Shown one piece after another: positions 8,803-17,918 of a DNA stretch of 64,000 nt (positions within the stretch are counted from its first letter, which is position 1; the number at the start of each line of letters is the position of its first letter). A program made the translations under genes and the position numbers. Source of the DNA: Streptomyces filipinensis. GTDB taxonomy: Bacteria > Actinomycetota > Actinomycetes > Streptomycetales > Streptomycetaceae. The stretch lies in contig NZ_BMTD01000001.1 in the NCBI RefSeq assembly GCF_014649495.1, positions 682,001 to 746,000 of the forward strand, read 5' to 3'. The notes below the pieces were generated by a model that was given only the letters and a program-made list of their open reading frames with translations, did not search any database and was not told the origin of the DNA.

Positions 8803-9840
8803 TCAGGCGACCAGCGGGTTCAGGACCAGGGGCTCGATCCGGCCCTCCAGCATGGCGCCGATGCCCTGGGCCGCGCAGATGTCCGGGCGTTCGGCGATGT
8901 GCACCGGTATCCCGGTGGCCTGCCGCAGCATCTGGTCGAAGCCGGGCAGCAGCGCCGAGCCGCCCACCATCATGATCCCGCGGTCGGCGAGGTCGGCGAC
9001 CAGGTCGGGCGGGCAGGCGCGCAGCACCTTGCCGATGCCGTCGAGGACGGCGGTCAGCGGGGTCTGGATGGCGCCCCGCACGGCGGCGGTGTTGATGCGC
9101 ACGCTGCGCGCGAGCCCGGTGGCCACGTCCCGGCCGTTGATCTCGGCGGAGGCGGGTCCCTGCGAGTTCAGCCCGTTGCCGGACAGCGCCAGTTGCAGCG
9201 GACGTACGGACTGGCTGGGCAGGATCAGCTGGTGTTCGAGCCGCAGATGCTGCACGATCGCCTGGTCCACGGCCTCGCCGCCCACCGGGACCCGCTCGGC
9301 GGTCACGATGGACCCGAGCGAGAGCACCGCGACCTGGGTGGCCGCCGCCCCGCACACCATGATCATGGTGGCCTCGGGGCGTTCCACGGGCAGCCCGCAC
9401 CCCACGGCGGCGGCGATCAGCGTGTCCACCAGCTCGACCCGGCGCGCGCCCAGCCCGACCAGCGTCTCGATGGTCGCCCGCTGGGCCAGCGGATCGGCGC
9501 CGTGCGGGGTGCACGCGGCGGCCCGCAACCGCAGATTGCGCCGCAGGGCACGGCGTATCTTGTCGCCGAGCAGCTGCCGCAGCATGCGCTGGGCCATCTC
9601 GATGTCGACCACCGTGCCACCGGAGATGGGCCGTACGACCCGGATGTAGCCCGGCGTCCGTCCCGTCATCTGCTCCGCGAAGTCACCGACCCCGATGAGC
9701 GATCCGCTTCGCGTGTTCACGGCGGCGACCGAGGGCTGGTCGACGACGAGTCCGGCACCCTTCACATACACCCGGGTACGTGCCGCACCCAGGTCGACGG
9801 CGAAGTGGCAGCGGCGCAACTGCTCCAGACGGACGGTCAC
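8803..9840 (-). CDS. MreB-like actin homologue with degenerate nucleotide site
   Basis: A 345-residue protein with MreB/Mbl architecture along its length: phosphate-1 region AVDLGAARTRVYV (14-26), ISGGTVVDIEMAQRML, and a C-terminal GGSALLPGF adenosine loop. Two parts of the active site differ from MreB. Phosphate-2, normally DIGGGTTE, reads VCGAAATQ (162-169). The segment holding the catalytic glutamate, normally IEEPMAAAIG, reads VDTLIAAAVG (138-147). ATP hydrolysis is therefore doubtful. Streptomycetes carry mreB and mbl elsewhere plus divergent MreB-like paralogues, and this looks like one of the latter. It lies 148 bp downstream of the conflict-system block on the same strand, so it could be co-transcribed. 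Confidence 0.85.
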   Translation of the reverse strand: MTVRLEQLRRCHFAVDLGAARTRVYVKGAGLVVDQPSVAAVNTRSGSLIGVGDFAEQMTGRTPGYIRVVRPISGGTVVDIEMAQRMLRQLLGDKIRRALRRNLRLRAAACTPHGADPLAQRATIETLVGLGARRVELVDTLIAAAVGCGLPVERPEATMIMVCGAAATQVAVLSLGSIVTAERVPVGGEAVDQAIVQHLRLEHQLILPSQSVRPLQLALSGNGLNSQGPASAEINGRDVATGLARSVRINTAAVRGAIQTPLTAVLDGIGKVLRACPPDLVADLADRGIMMVGGSALLPGFDQMLRQATGIPVHIAERPDICAAQGIGAMLEGRIEPLVLNPLVA

Positions 9841-9988
9841 GGCAGATCCTCCCTGGTGCGCGGGGCCTTGCGCCCGGCCGGGCGGCGGGCCTCTTCCTGC
9901 ATCCTGTGCGGAGCCCGGCGGCGGGCGCCTTCTGGAGGGGGCCGGGCGGGGCGCCGCTGAATGGGGGTTCTTCGCGGCCCGTGGCGCG

Positions 9989-12900
9989 TCACACGCTCTG
10001 TGCGGCCCGCAGCAGAGGTAGGAGACCGTAGGACGCCAGCACGTCGGCGGCCCGGCGGAAGCCGGGGTCCACGTAGACGAAGGGGACCCGGGCCGCCCGG
10101 GCCGCCTCCCACTCGCTGTCGCCGGTGCCGATCATCAGGCACTGCTCCGGCCGGACACCGAGCCGGGCGACGGCCTGCAGGACGCGGTGCGGGTGCGGCA
10201 TCAGCGGGTGGCCCAGGTCGTCACGGCCGTGCACTCCGCCGGGCAGACAGCCCATCAGCCCGCGCTGCTCCAGGTACCCGGTCACCGCCTCCGTCGCACA
10301 GTCGGTGACCACGGCCAGCGGCAGGCCCCGGGCGTCCAGGGTGCGCACCAGCAGGTCGGCGTTGGCCACCGGCTTCGCCGCACGGGCGGCGGCCGTCTCG
10401 CGCGTCCGGAGAGACCCGGCGAGCTCGGCCGCGGAGACCTCCCCGGCCCGTTCCCTCAGCAGGTCGAGCGGGAGGAAGGAGCCGTCGTCCCCGCGCAGGC
10501 GGGTCAGCACCCCGTCGAAGCCGAGGAGCACCGCGTCCGCCGCCCGCAGAGCGTCGGCGAGTTCTCCGTCGACCTCGTCCCGGGGCGGGGCCGCCAGGGA
10601 GCCGCGGGTCGGGGTGAGGGAGCCCCGCCAGTCGACGGTGTACCCGGACGGAGGGTGAGCGCGCAGCTCCGCCTCCAGCCGGGCGTGGGCCTCGGCCGTG
10701 CGGCGCGGCGGGTAGAGCGGCGAGACCATGCCCAGGCAGTCCCGCAGCCGCTCGGTGACCAGGACGGAGGGAACGCGGCCGGACGCCGCCGACACGGCAC
10801 GCAGCGGGTCCGTGATCCGCCAGCTCGCCTCCCCGGTGAGCGTGAAGACCGGGACGCCGTTGACCACCGGACCCAGTTCGGTCAGCTCCAGCCGGCGCTC
10901 GGTGAGATCCACCTCGTAGTAGTAGGTGTCACCGCTGGGGCGGTTGAGGGTGAACCCGGGGCCGTACGCCGTGAAGACGACGGTTCTCGTCCGGCCGGCG
11001 GGGCGGGGCAGCGGTACCTCGCCGGGCAGCCGGAACGGGCCCTGGACGGGCTCGACGGCGCCCGGGGCCGGCGCGTGCGCCAGGGCGTACCAGCCGTCGG
11101 CCGGCGTGTGCGGGGTCAGGGGCAGCAGCCGGGGGAGCGCCTGGTCGCCGCGGATCACGGTGCGGGGTGGGCCGAAGTCGGCGACGACACCGCTGCGGAC
11201 CAGTTCGGTGCGCAGGACGTCGGGGACGGCGACGACACCCAGGGCGCCGGCCGCGTCCCGCACCCGGTCCAGCAGCTCGGCTCCGGGACCGGCGCCCGCG
11301 CGGCGGTGGCCGTCCTGGGGCCGCTCGAACGTCACCCGCCAGCGCAGCCCGCCCGTCTCGGCCAGCCGGTCCCGCAGTTCCCGCAGGGTGACGCAGAGCA
11401 GGGCGAGCTCCGCCGCCTCGGTGCGCAGCCGGAGGGCGTACCCGTTCCACTCGGTTCGCAGCTCGTAGTCGTCCGGGCCGAGTTCGGCGGCCAGCAGCAG
11501 ACGCACCACCGCGCGGCCCAGGGCCGGCCGGTCGTCCGGGTTCCCGGGCCCGTCCGCCAGCTCGAAGCGGGCCACCGGCCGCAGCGGCGGGTCGGACGGC
11601 GGGGCGTCCGACGCCTCCTCCGCGGCGAACAGGCTGTCCGGCACGTCGTCCTGCGGCAGGGGTGCCTCCGCCGCCGCGTCCTCGGGACCGTACAGCAGCG
11701 AGGGCAGGTCGTCCTCGGTGGGGAAGGAGCCCAGCGGCAGCCCGTCGGGGCCCTCCGTGGAGCCGCGGCCGGGATCCGGGTCGTAGTCGGGCGGCTGCTC
11801 CGCGTCCCCGGGCGCGGCGTCGTCGGCGAGGTCGCCGCGCAGTTCGTGCCCCAGAGCCAGCAGGACGGGATCGTCGCCACCGGACTCCGCGTACTCCTCG
11901 AACACCTCCAGGGCCGCCTCGGTGCGGCCCAGCCGCTGCAGCGCGAGCAACAGCAGACGGCGGTAGTCCTCGCGCGCCGGGTGCGCGCGCAGGAGCGCGG
12001 TGAGGTCCGCCGCCGCGCGCTCGAACTCCCCTGACTCCAGGTCGAGTTCGGCCCGTTCGCGCTGCAGTGCGAGCTGGAGCTGGAGGAGCCGGGTGCGCGC
12101 GGTACGGGCGGCGGGCCCGGGCACGCCGGCCAGCGGTCCGGCACCGCCCCACAGAGCCAGCGCCTCGTCCAGCCGCTCGCGTGCCGCCCGCGGATCTCCC
12201 CGGTCCGACAGCTCGGTGGCCAGGCGCCGCAGTTCCTCGCAGCGGAGCAGGTCCACATGGTCGGCGCTGGTGTGCAGGGCGTAGCCGTCGGGAAGCGTCG
12301 CCAGCACCCCCGGGCCCAGGGCCGCGCGCAGGTCCGAGGCCAGCCGGCCCAGCGCCGCCGTCGCGTCCTCCGGTTCCTCCGCCGGGCTCCACAGGCCGGC
12401 CCGCAGCTCGTCGTGGGTGACCTTCCGTCCGTGCCGGAGCAGCAGCATGGCGAGCAGCGCGCGTGCCTCCGGCGGGAACTGCGGGGAGCGACCGGGTACG
12501 TCGACGGTCACCGGCCCCAGGAGGGCGTAGGAGCGCGGGCGGTACGCCTCTTGGGCCAGGTCCAGAAGCTGATCGTCCAGGAGCGCCGGCACGCCCGCGC
12601 TCCGGTGCAGCGTGGACCGCAGGAGGGAGAGGGCCTCCGCGTACGGCCCGCGCACCGGCTCGGGCAGATGACGCAGTGTAGGAGCCGCACCGGCCCGTGC
12701 GCTCCCCGCGGCCAGGTGCAGCATCATCTGGCCCAGCGCCCGCAGGTCCTCGTCCCTCGGCATGTCCGACGGCAGGACCGGCTCGAACAGGGTGAGCCGG
12801 ACCGTTCCGTCGGGCAGCAGCACCACCCGGGACATGCCGACGGCGCCGTGCCGGACCCACTGGGTGTGCGCGGCCCGCAGAGCGCGCGCGAGCTGCGCCC

Positions 12901-14812
12901 CCAGGGACACCGTCAGCGGCGCCGGCAGGTGGTAGCCGTTCGGCGCCGCCAGGGTGTTCAGCGGGATGCCGTCCAGGTGTTCCATGACCACGTACGGGAT
13001 GTCGTCCTCGATGCCGAAGTCGTGGACGGTCACCACGTTGGGATGGTCCAGCGCCTTCAGCGCCCTCGTCTCCCGCAGGAAGTCCGCGCGCCACTTCGGG
13101 TCGGTGACCGGCTCGTGCAGCCGCAGCACCACCGTCCGGTCCGCCGCCGGTTCCCCGGCCAGCCACAGCGACCCGCCCGGGCTCAACCGCCGCAGCGGCC
13201 GGTAACGGCCGGCCAGCCCCGGCGGCACCGACGGCGCCCCGCCCCCGGCGAGCCTGCGCACGCTCTCCCGCCGTACCGTCGCGAAGGGCTCCCCGTCCGG
13301 TGCGGCCCCGCCCGAACCGTCTGCCACGGGCGCCACCGCGTGGAACTCACCGGGTGCCGCCCCGGCCCGGTCCTCGATCAGGGCGCCCGCACGGGCCAGC
13401 AGGTCGGTCGTGCGGCTGCGGGACGAGCGGGGCAGGCCGCGCAGCAGGAGCTCCCGGACGCCGGGCCGGAAGGCATAGCTGCCCGCGGGCCCGGGGGCCG
13501 TCGTCAGCAGGCCGCTGAGGATGACCTCGGCCAGGTGCTGGGGACGCGGATCGGGTTCGACCGCCCGCTGCACCAGCCGCATGACCGGCAGGTCGGGGCG
13601 GCCGACGGCCAGATGGGCGGCCAGCCGGACCGCCTCCGGGGACGACGTCCCCCTGAACCGCAGCACCAGCTCCTCGGCGGAGAGCCGGCCGAGATCGGTG
13701 CGGGTCCCGGGGTCCGGGCGGCCGCCGAGCGCCGCCGCCGAGCCCGGGAAGCCGCTGCCGCCGGCCGACGCCAGCAGGGCCGCCCAGTTCGCCAGCCAGC
13801 GCGGACCGGCCTCCAGGACGGGCAACGGGATCACCCCCCGGGCCGTGAACCGCGCCGGATCGCCGTCGTACGGGGCGAACGCCAGCGCCGTCGCCGGAGC
13901 GGCCGGGAACGGGGCGGTCAGCAGGCCCGGTTCGACCGGAAGCGCGGTGTCCCGCCACAGATGCTCGGGCAGCGGCTGTACGACGGCCACGGGCATCCGG
14001 CGGCACCAGCGGCGCAGCGTCGCCTCCCACCGGCTGCCCGCCGGGCCCGGTCGCCACTGCGGGCCCATGCAGTCGCTGATCACGAGGGTGACGGTGCGTC
14101 CGTCGGCCGGGGCGTGCGTGCCGTCGCCGTGCACCGTGCCCTCGGCGGTGACACGGAGCGGGCTCACCGTGCGGAAGACGCCCGACTGGGCCACCGCCGT
14201 GTGCAGTTCGCGGATCAGGGGCCGCCAGACGGGCATCGTCGGACCCGTGTCGTACGCCAGGTTCAGACGCAGCCAGCGCTCCCGGGCGGGGCGCAGCACG
14301 GGCAGCCACCACTCGGGGGACGCGCCGAGGCGGGCGATGCGGTCGGCGGTGGCGTGCTCGTCGAGGCGGTGACCGGACGGGGCGTCGGTGTGCCGTTTCA
14401 GGGGGCGCAGCGCGCGCTGCAGGCCCAGGGGATGGCGCAGCATCGGCGGCGCGGGCGCCAGCAGCCCGGCGTAGGCGCCCGGCGTGTCCGGGACCGGTGC
14501 GGGCAGGTGCAGCGGGGCGCGGGGCGTCTCGCCGGCCCCGGTCCGGGCGGGTCCGGGGTCCGCAGGCGGGGGGCGGCGCGGGTCGCGCGCCGGTGGTCCG
14601 GGCGGCTCCGGCAGGGGCTGTGCCGCCCCGGGTTCGGGGGGCGGCGCGGCGGTCGTCACCGGACCGCCGTCCGCCACCGGCTCCATCTGCCGTGCCAGCC
14701 AGAGCAGTTCGGCCATCTGCAGCGGGGTCGGGCGCACGCCGCCCGCCGCCTCGGCCAGGGCGTCGGTCAGGCGGGTGAGCGGGTCCCGGCGGCGGGTACC
14801 GTCAGAGGGCAT
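9989..14812 (-). CDS. 1607-residue multidomain protein: SAV_2336-type vWA, pseudokinase, SARP-like, HAD-like
   Basis: Domains in order: N-terminal helix and Pro-rich linker (1-120); SAV_2336/vWA-like domain (about 120-360) with a MIDAS-like AYDTGPTMPVW at 187 and TLVISDCMG at 242; protein-kinase-like domain (about 536-760); OmpR-type winged helix (about 765-850) plus BTAD/TPR helices (850-990) as in SARP regulators; acidic linker; a beta-rich region faintly like SPFH/band 7 (about 1300-1400); C-terminal HAD-like domain. The kinase domain lacks the ATP lysine (VVLRLHE), HRD (reads RHGAVG) and DFG (reads LFEP), so it is a pseudokinase. The HAD motif I has lost its first Asp (LLGFDGVL). The gene overlaps MoxR by 11 nt. 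Probable role: scaffold and sensor of the system. Confidence 0.85.
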   Translation of the reverse strand: MPSDGTRRRDPLTRLTDALAEAAGGVRPTPLQMAELLWLARQMEPVADGGPVTTAAPPPEPGAAQPLPEPPGPPARDPRRPPPADPGPARTGAGETPRAPLHLPAPVPDTPGAYAGLLAPAPPMLRHPLGLQRALRPLKRHTDAPSGHRLDEHATADRIARLGASPEWWLPVLRPARERWLRLNLAYDTGPTMPVWRPLIRELHTAVAQSGVFRTVSPLRVTAEGTVHGDGTHAPADGRTVTLVISDCMGPQWRPGPAGSRWEATLRRWCRRMPVAVVQPLPEHLWRDTALPVEPGLLTAPFPAAPATALAFAPYDGDPARFTARGVIPLPVLEAGPRWLANWAALLASAGGSGFPGSAAALGGRPDPGTRTDLGRLSAEELVLRFRGTSSPEAVRLAAHLAVGRPDLPVMRLVQRAVEPDPRPQHLAEVILSGLLTTAPGPAGSYAFRPGVRELLLRGLPRSSRSRTTDLLARAGALIEDRAGAAPGEFHAVAPVADGSGGAAPDGEPFATVRRESVRRLAGGGAPSVPPGLAGRYRPLRRLSPGGSLWLAGEPAADRTVVLRLHEPVTDPKWRADFLRETRALKALDHPNVVTVHDFGIEDDIPYVVMEHLDGIPLNTLAAPNGYHLPAPLTVSLGAQLARALRAAHTQWVRHGAVGMSRVVLLPDGTVRLTLFEPVLPSDMPRDEDLRALGQMMLHLAAGSARAGAAPTLRHLPEPVRGPYAEALSLLRSTLHRSAGVPALLDDQLLDLAQEAYRPRSYALLGPVTVDVPGRSPQFPPEARALLAMLLLRHGRKVTHDELRAGLWSPAEEPEDATAALGRLASDLRAALGPGVLATLPDGYALHTSADHVDLLRCEELRRLATELSDRGDPRAARERLDEALALWGGAGPLAGVPGPAARTARTRLLQLQLALQRERAELDLESGEFERAAADLTALLRAHPAREDYRRLLLLALQRLGRTEAALEVFEEYAESGGDDPVLLALGHELRGDLADDAAPGDAEQPPDYDPDPGRGSTEGPDGLPLGSFPTEDDLPSLLYGPEDAAAEAPLPQDDVPDSLFAAEEASDAPPSDPPLRPVARFELADGPGNPDDRPALGRAVVRLLLAAELGPDDYELRTEWNGYALRLRTEAAELALLCVTLRELRDRLAETGGLRWRVTFERPQDGHRRAGAGPGAELLDRVRDAAGALGVVAVPDVLRTELVRSGVVADFGPPRTVIRGDQALPRLLPLTPHTPADGWYALAHAPAPGAVEPVQGPFRLPGEVPLPRPAGRTRTVVFTAYGPGFTLNRPSGDTYYYEVDLTERRLELTELGPVVNGVPVFTLTGEASWRITDPLRAVSAASGRVPSVLVTERLRDCLGMVSPLYPPRRTAEAHARLEAELRAHPPSGYTVDWRGSLTPTRGSLAAPPRDEVDGELADALRAADAVLLGFDGVLTRLRGDDGSFLPLDLLRERAGEVSAAELAGSLRTRETAAARAAKPVANADLLVRTLDARGLPLAVVTDCATEAVTGYLEQRGLMGCLPGGVHGRDDLGHPLMPHPHRVLQAVARLGVRPEQCLMIGTGDSEWEAARAARVPFVYVDPGFRRAADVLASYGLLPLLRAAQSV

Positions 14813-15815
14813 CGGGCTGCCGGTCCTCGCTCAGGTACGGCATCAGCTGCTGGGCCAGTCCGTCCAGGGAATCGACGGGCAGATCGGCGGAGCGGGCCAG
14901 GTAGATCGCGTTGAGGAGCTGGTCCGTGGCCAGGTCGCCGCCGCCCACCCGGGACAGGAAGCGGCTGATCAGCGTGTGCGCGTAGGCGTCGGGCTCGCCG
15001 TCGAAGTGGGCGCGGACGATGTCCGCCAGCTGCTGGTCGTCCGGCTGCCGCAGCCGCAGCGTCACACAGCGGCGCAGGAACGCGGGCGGGAACTCGCGCT
15101 CGCCGTTGCTGGTCAGGACGACGAACGGGAAGGCGCGGCAGCGGACCCGGCCGCGTTCGACCGGGACCCGGTCGTGGGTGCCGTCGACCATCACCTTCGC
15201 CTTCGGCACGTGCCGGGCGGCGCGGACCAGTTCGGGAATCTCGTACTGCCCCTCCTCCAGCACGTTCAGCAGGTCGTTGGGCAGGTCCAGGTCGCTTTTG
15301 TCGATCTCGTCGATGAGCAGCGCGCGGGGCCGGGCGTAGGGCAGCAGGGCCGTGCCGAGCGGGCCGAGACGCAGATGGTCCTCCAGGCCGGACTCCGGGG
15401 CGGGGCCGGGCGTGGTCTGGCGGGCCGCGTACAGGCGGGACAGGGGGTCGTACTGGTAGAGGCCGTCGTGCAGGGTGCTGCGGCTGGTGATGTTCCAGCG
15501 CAGCACCGGGCCCAGCCTCAGCTCCCGGGCCACCGCGTAGGCCAGCGAGGACTTGCCGGTGCCGGGCGGGCCGGTGACGAGGAGCGGGCGGCGCAGGTAC
15601 AGCGCCGCGTTGACCAGCTCGACCGTCTGCGGGGTGGCCCGGTAGGTCTGCGCGCGGTGGGTGCGGTCGGGTGAGGTGGCCGCGGTGTCGGCGGTGTCGG
15701 CGGGCGTGTCCAGCGGGGGACCGCCGTCGAACGCCCGCCAGGGCGGGGCGGGCGGCAGCTCGGTGATGCCGTCGTGCGGCTCCTTCGTGCCGGTGTACAC
15801 GGGCCACAGGGGCAT
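14802..15815 (-). CDS. MoxR-type AAA+ ATPase of the vWA-MoxR-VMAP block
   Basis: A 337-residue AAA+ ATPase. Walker A is GPPGTGKSS (82-90), Walker B LLIDEID (166-172), sensor 1 LTSNGE (234-239), and the arginine-finger region is FLRRC (247-250). MoxR ATPases remodel partner proteins, usually through a vWA-domain adaptor, and here the vWA-type partner is the next gene (11 nt overlap). The frame extends upstream, but ATG 15815 follows GAGAAGGACC and is the natural start, 25 nt after the VMAP stop. The catalytic motifs look intact, unlike those of its downstream partner. Confidence 0.92.
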   Translation of the reverse strand: MPLWPVYTGTKEPHDGITELPPAPPWRAFDGGPPLDTPADTADTAATSPDRTHRAQTYRATPQTVELVNAALYLRRPLLVTGPPGTGKSSLAYAVARELRLGPVLRWNITSRSTLHDGLYQYDPLSRLYAARQTTPGPAPESGLEDHLRLGPLGTALLPYARPRALLIDEIDKSDLDLPNDLLNVLEEGQYEIPELVRAARHVPKAKVMVDGTHDRVPVERGRVRCRAFPFVVLTSNGEREFPPAFLRRCVTLRLRQPDDQQLADIVRAHFDGEPDAYAHTLISRFLSRVGGGDLATDQLLNAIYLARSADLPVDSLDGLAQQLMPYLSEDRQPDAL

Positions 15816-15840
15816 GGGATGCGGTCCTTCTCTCGGCGGT

Positions 15841-17508
15841 TCAGGCCACGGGGGTGTGCAGGCTGGCGGTGGGCTCGGGGAAGCAGCGCGGGTCGTCCCA
15901 CAGCAGCTGGACACCTTTCGCCCAGTGCCGTTCGGGTTCCTCCTGCGCCTCGGCCTCCTCCCGCAGCAGCTGGATACGTCTGGGCAGTTCGGCCGGGGCG
16001 ACGCCCTCCACATGCGGGGCGAGGGCGTCCAGGAACGCCGTACCGGTGCACGGCGTCGGGTGCTCGGCGGCACCGGGACAGCCCGCACGCGGCCACAGCA
16101 GCACGGGCACGGGCATGTTCAGACCCACCTCGAAGTGCTCGGGTACGGCGGTCGGCGGGGCGGCGAAGCCCGCCAGGCCCGCGTCCTGCTCGCGCAGGCG
16201 TTTGCGCAGGCCCAGGTGCGGGGTGCCGCACTCCACGCGGTGCAGCACCGGCTTGGGGTCCGTCGCCATCCTCTGCCACCTCTTGCCGAGCTGGTGGCGC
16301 AGCCGGGCGCTGTGGTGCCGGGAGCGGTCGGTGACGACCACGGGATGGGCGCAGCCGAGCGGGGTGGAGTCGTCGGCGCTGCACGCCCAGTCCGCCACCG
16401 GCAGGTTCAGCAGATCGCGCGGCAGCGTGAAGGTCAGCAACTCGTCCGCGCCGAAGGCGAGTTCCGCGAAGGCCCGGTCGATGCCCCGCTGTATGTACGC
16501 CCGCATCTCGGCACGCGGCAGCCGGACCGTGCCCACGGGCCGCCGCCGTCCGTCCCGGTAGGCCGACACCGCGACCGTGACCTGGTCGGGATCGGCGCCG
16601 CTGTGGTCGATCTCGACCAGGATCGGCGCCCAGGCGGCGGGCGCGGGCGCGGCCGGCGCGGGCCGCTCCAGCAGCTCCGCCAGCCGGCCGGCGAACCGGG
16701 TGAGTGCCTCGGCGGGATCCTCGACCTCCCACCGCACATAGCCCGCCGCCGCCCGCAGGGAGGCGAAGCCGCCCGGTGGCAGGGGCGGGCCGAAGTCACC
16801 GACGGCGTCCACGAACAGCTGGTCCGGTGAGCAGACGAGACCGGCGTCCTCGGCCCTGCGCACCAGCGCGTCAAGGCGCCGCGCCGGATCCTCGGCGGCC
16901 GCGTGGCGCGGGAGCAGCCCGGTCAGCGCGGGCCAGTGGCGGGCCAGCACTTCGGTGGGCAGCATCCGGGCGACCAGGACCCCGGGCTCGCTCGCGACCT
17001 GCGCGACCATGCCGACCACCCGTCCGTCCGGGAGGGCCGCCGCGGCACCGCTGAAGCCGTGCGTCAGGGGCTGACCGTGCCCGGCCATCGCCTCCAGCTG
17101 CACCCACTCGCCGGCGATGCGGGTGGCGGACCTGGCGCGGTACCAGGCGAGCTGGCCCTCGTCGTAGCCCTCCGGGAAGCCGTACGCCTCCAACACCACA
17201 TGGGCGAGGGCGGGTCCGGTGGCCTGCGGGGCGAACCGCGCCGGGCGCTGCGGCACCTTCCGGGCCAGTTCCAGGACGGCCAGGTCACCGGGATCGGTGG
17301 CGCCGCCCGCCCAGTTGCCGTGCGCGGCCACGTCCGCGGGCAGCCGGCCGAGGTCCGGGCGGTTCGGGAACGACACGGTCAACGTGCCCGCCGCACTGCC
17401 CTGTACGACGTGTGCGCAGGTCAGCACGGTGGTGGGCGAGACCAGGAAGCCCGCGCCGGCCACCACGCCCCCGCACTCGATCCGGGCCTGCCAGGACGCC
17501 CCCGTCAT
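15841..17508 (-). CDS. Trypsin-like protease with VMAP-type C-terminal domain
   Basis: A 555-residue protein. Residues about 1-190 are a trypsin/HtrA-like serine protease without a signal peptide; the triad is visible as His33 (VLTCAHVV), Asp75 (DPGDLAVLEL) and Ser153 (HGFSGAAA), so it should be active in the cytoplasm. Residues about 215-555 match the middle and C-terminal regions of vWA-MoxR-associated proteins (VMAP), including WAPILVEIDHSG and a conserved Trp-rich end (HWAKGVQLLWDDP). The start ATG overlaps the Trypco1 stop (ATGA), which removes the longer upstream frame from consideration. In the described ternary conflict systems the protease is a proposed effector or processing unit. 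Confidence 0.85.
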   Translation of the reverse strand: MTGASWQARIECGGVVAGAGFLVSPTTVLTCAHVVQGSAAGTLTVSFPNRPDLGRLPADVAAHGNWAGGATDPGDLAVLELARKVPQRPARFAPQATGPALAHVVLEAYGFPEGYDEGQLAWYRARSATRIAGEWVQLEAMAGHGQPLTHGFSGAAAALPDGRVVGMVAQVASEPGVLVARMLPTEVLARHWPALTGLLPRHAAAEDPARRLDALVRRAEDAGLVCSPDQLFVDAVGDFGPPLPPGGFASLRAAAGYVRWEVEDPAEALTRFAGRLAELLERPAPAAPAPAAWAPILVEIDHSGADPDQVTVAVSAYRDGRRRPVGTVRLPRAEMRAYIQRGIDRAFAELAFGADELLTFTLPRDLLNLPVADWACSADDSTPLGCAHPVVVTDRSRHHSARLRHQLGKRWQRMATDPKPVLHRVECGTPHLGLRKRLREQDAGLAGFAAPPTAVPEHFEVGLNMPVPVLLWPRAGCPGAAEHPTPCTGTAFLDALAPHVEGVAPAELPRRIQLLREEAEAQEEPERHWAKGVQLLWDDPRCFPEPTASLHTPVA

Positions 17509-17918
17509 GACCGGGACGCCGGCCCGGGGACGCTCACCACCGATGCGTCCGAGGTGTCCGACGGGACCGAACCCGCCGACGGCCGCGCGGCCGTACGCTC
17601 CGACGACCACCCCAACCGCACCACCAACTGGCCCTCCGCCGCCCCCTTGGCGATGACCGCGCCCGCCTCCGCGGTCAGCTTCACGCCGAACTCCAGCTCG
17701 ACGGAGTCGGGGCACAGAGCGCCGTCACGGAAGACCCGCAGGGCGGAGTGGGCCGCGGCGCGCACGCTGTCCAGGGCGCCCTCGAAGGTGCGCGTGGCCT
17801 GCGCGGCCGGGCCCTCACCGCGCGAGACGAGGCGGGTGCCGCCGGCGGCCTCCGCTGTCTCCACGACGACCACGGCCCCGTCCTCCGTGGTGAACTCCAC
17901 CAGCTTGTGCACCGTCAT
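17505..17918 (-). CDS. Trypsin-co-occurring domain protein (Trypco1, CU044_2847 family)
   Basis: A 137-residue protein that begins LVEFTTEDGAVVVVE, has a central helix (TFEGALDSVRAAAHSALRVF) and then SVELEFGVKLTAEAGAVIAKGA. This is the signature of the CU044_2847/Trypco1 family, named because its members are adjacent to trypsin-like proteases of NTP-dependent conflict systems. It ends with an overlap into the protease gene. The last 30 residues are Ser/Pro-rich. A 7-bp hairpin (17942-17963) sits in the likely 5' leader. Probable role: specificity or inhibitory partner of the protease; this is inference. Confidence 0.82.
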   Translation of the reverse strand: MTVHKLVEFTTEDGAVVVVETAEAAGGTRLVSRGEGPAAQATRTFEGALDSVRAAAHSALRVFRDGALCPDSVELEFGVKLTAEAGAVIAKGAAEGQLVVRLGWSSERTAARPSAGSVPSDTSDASVVSVPGPASRS

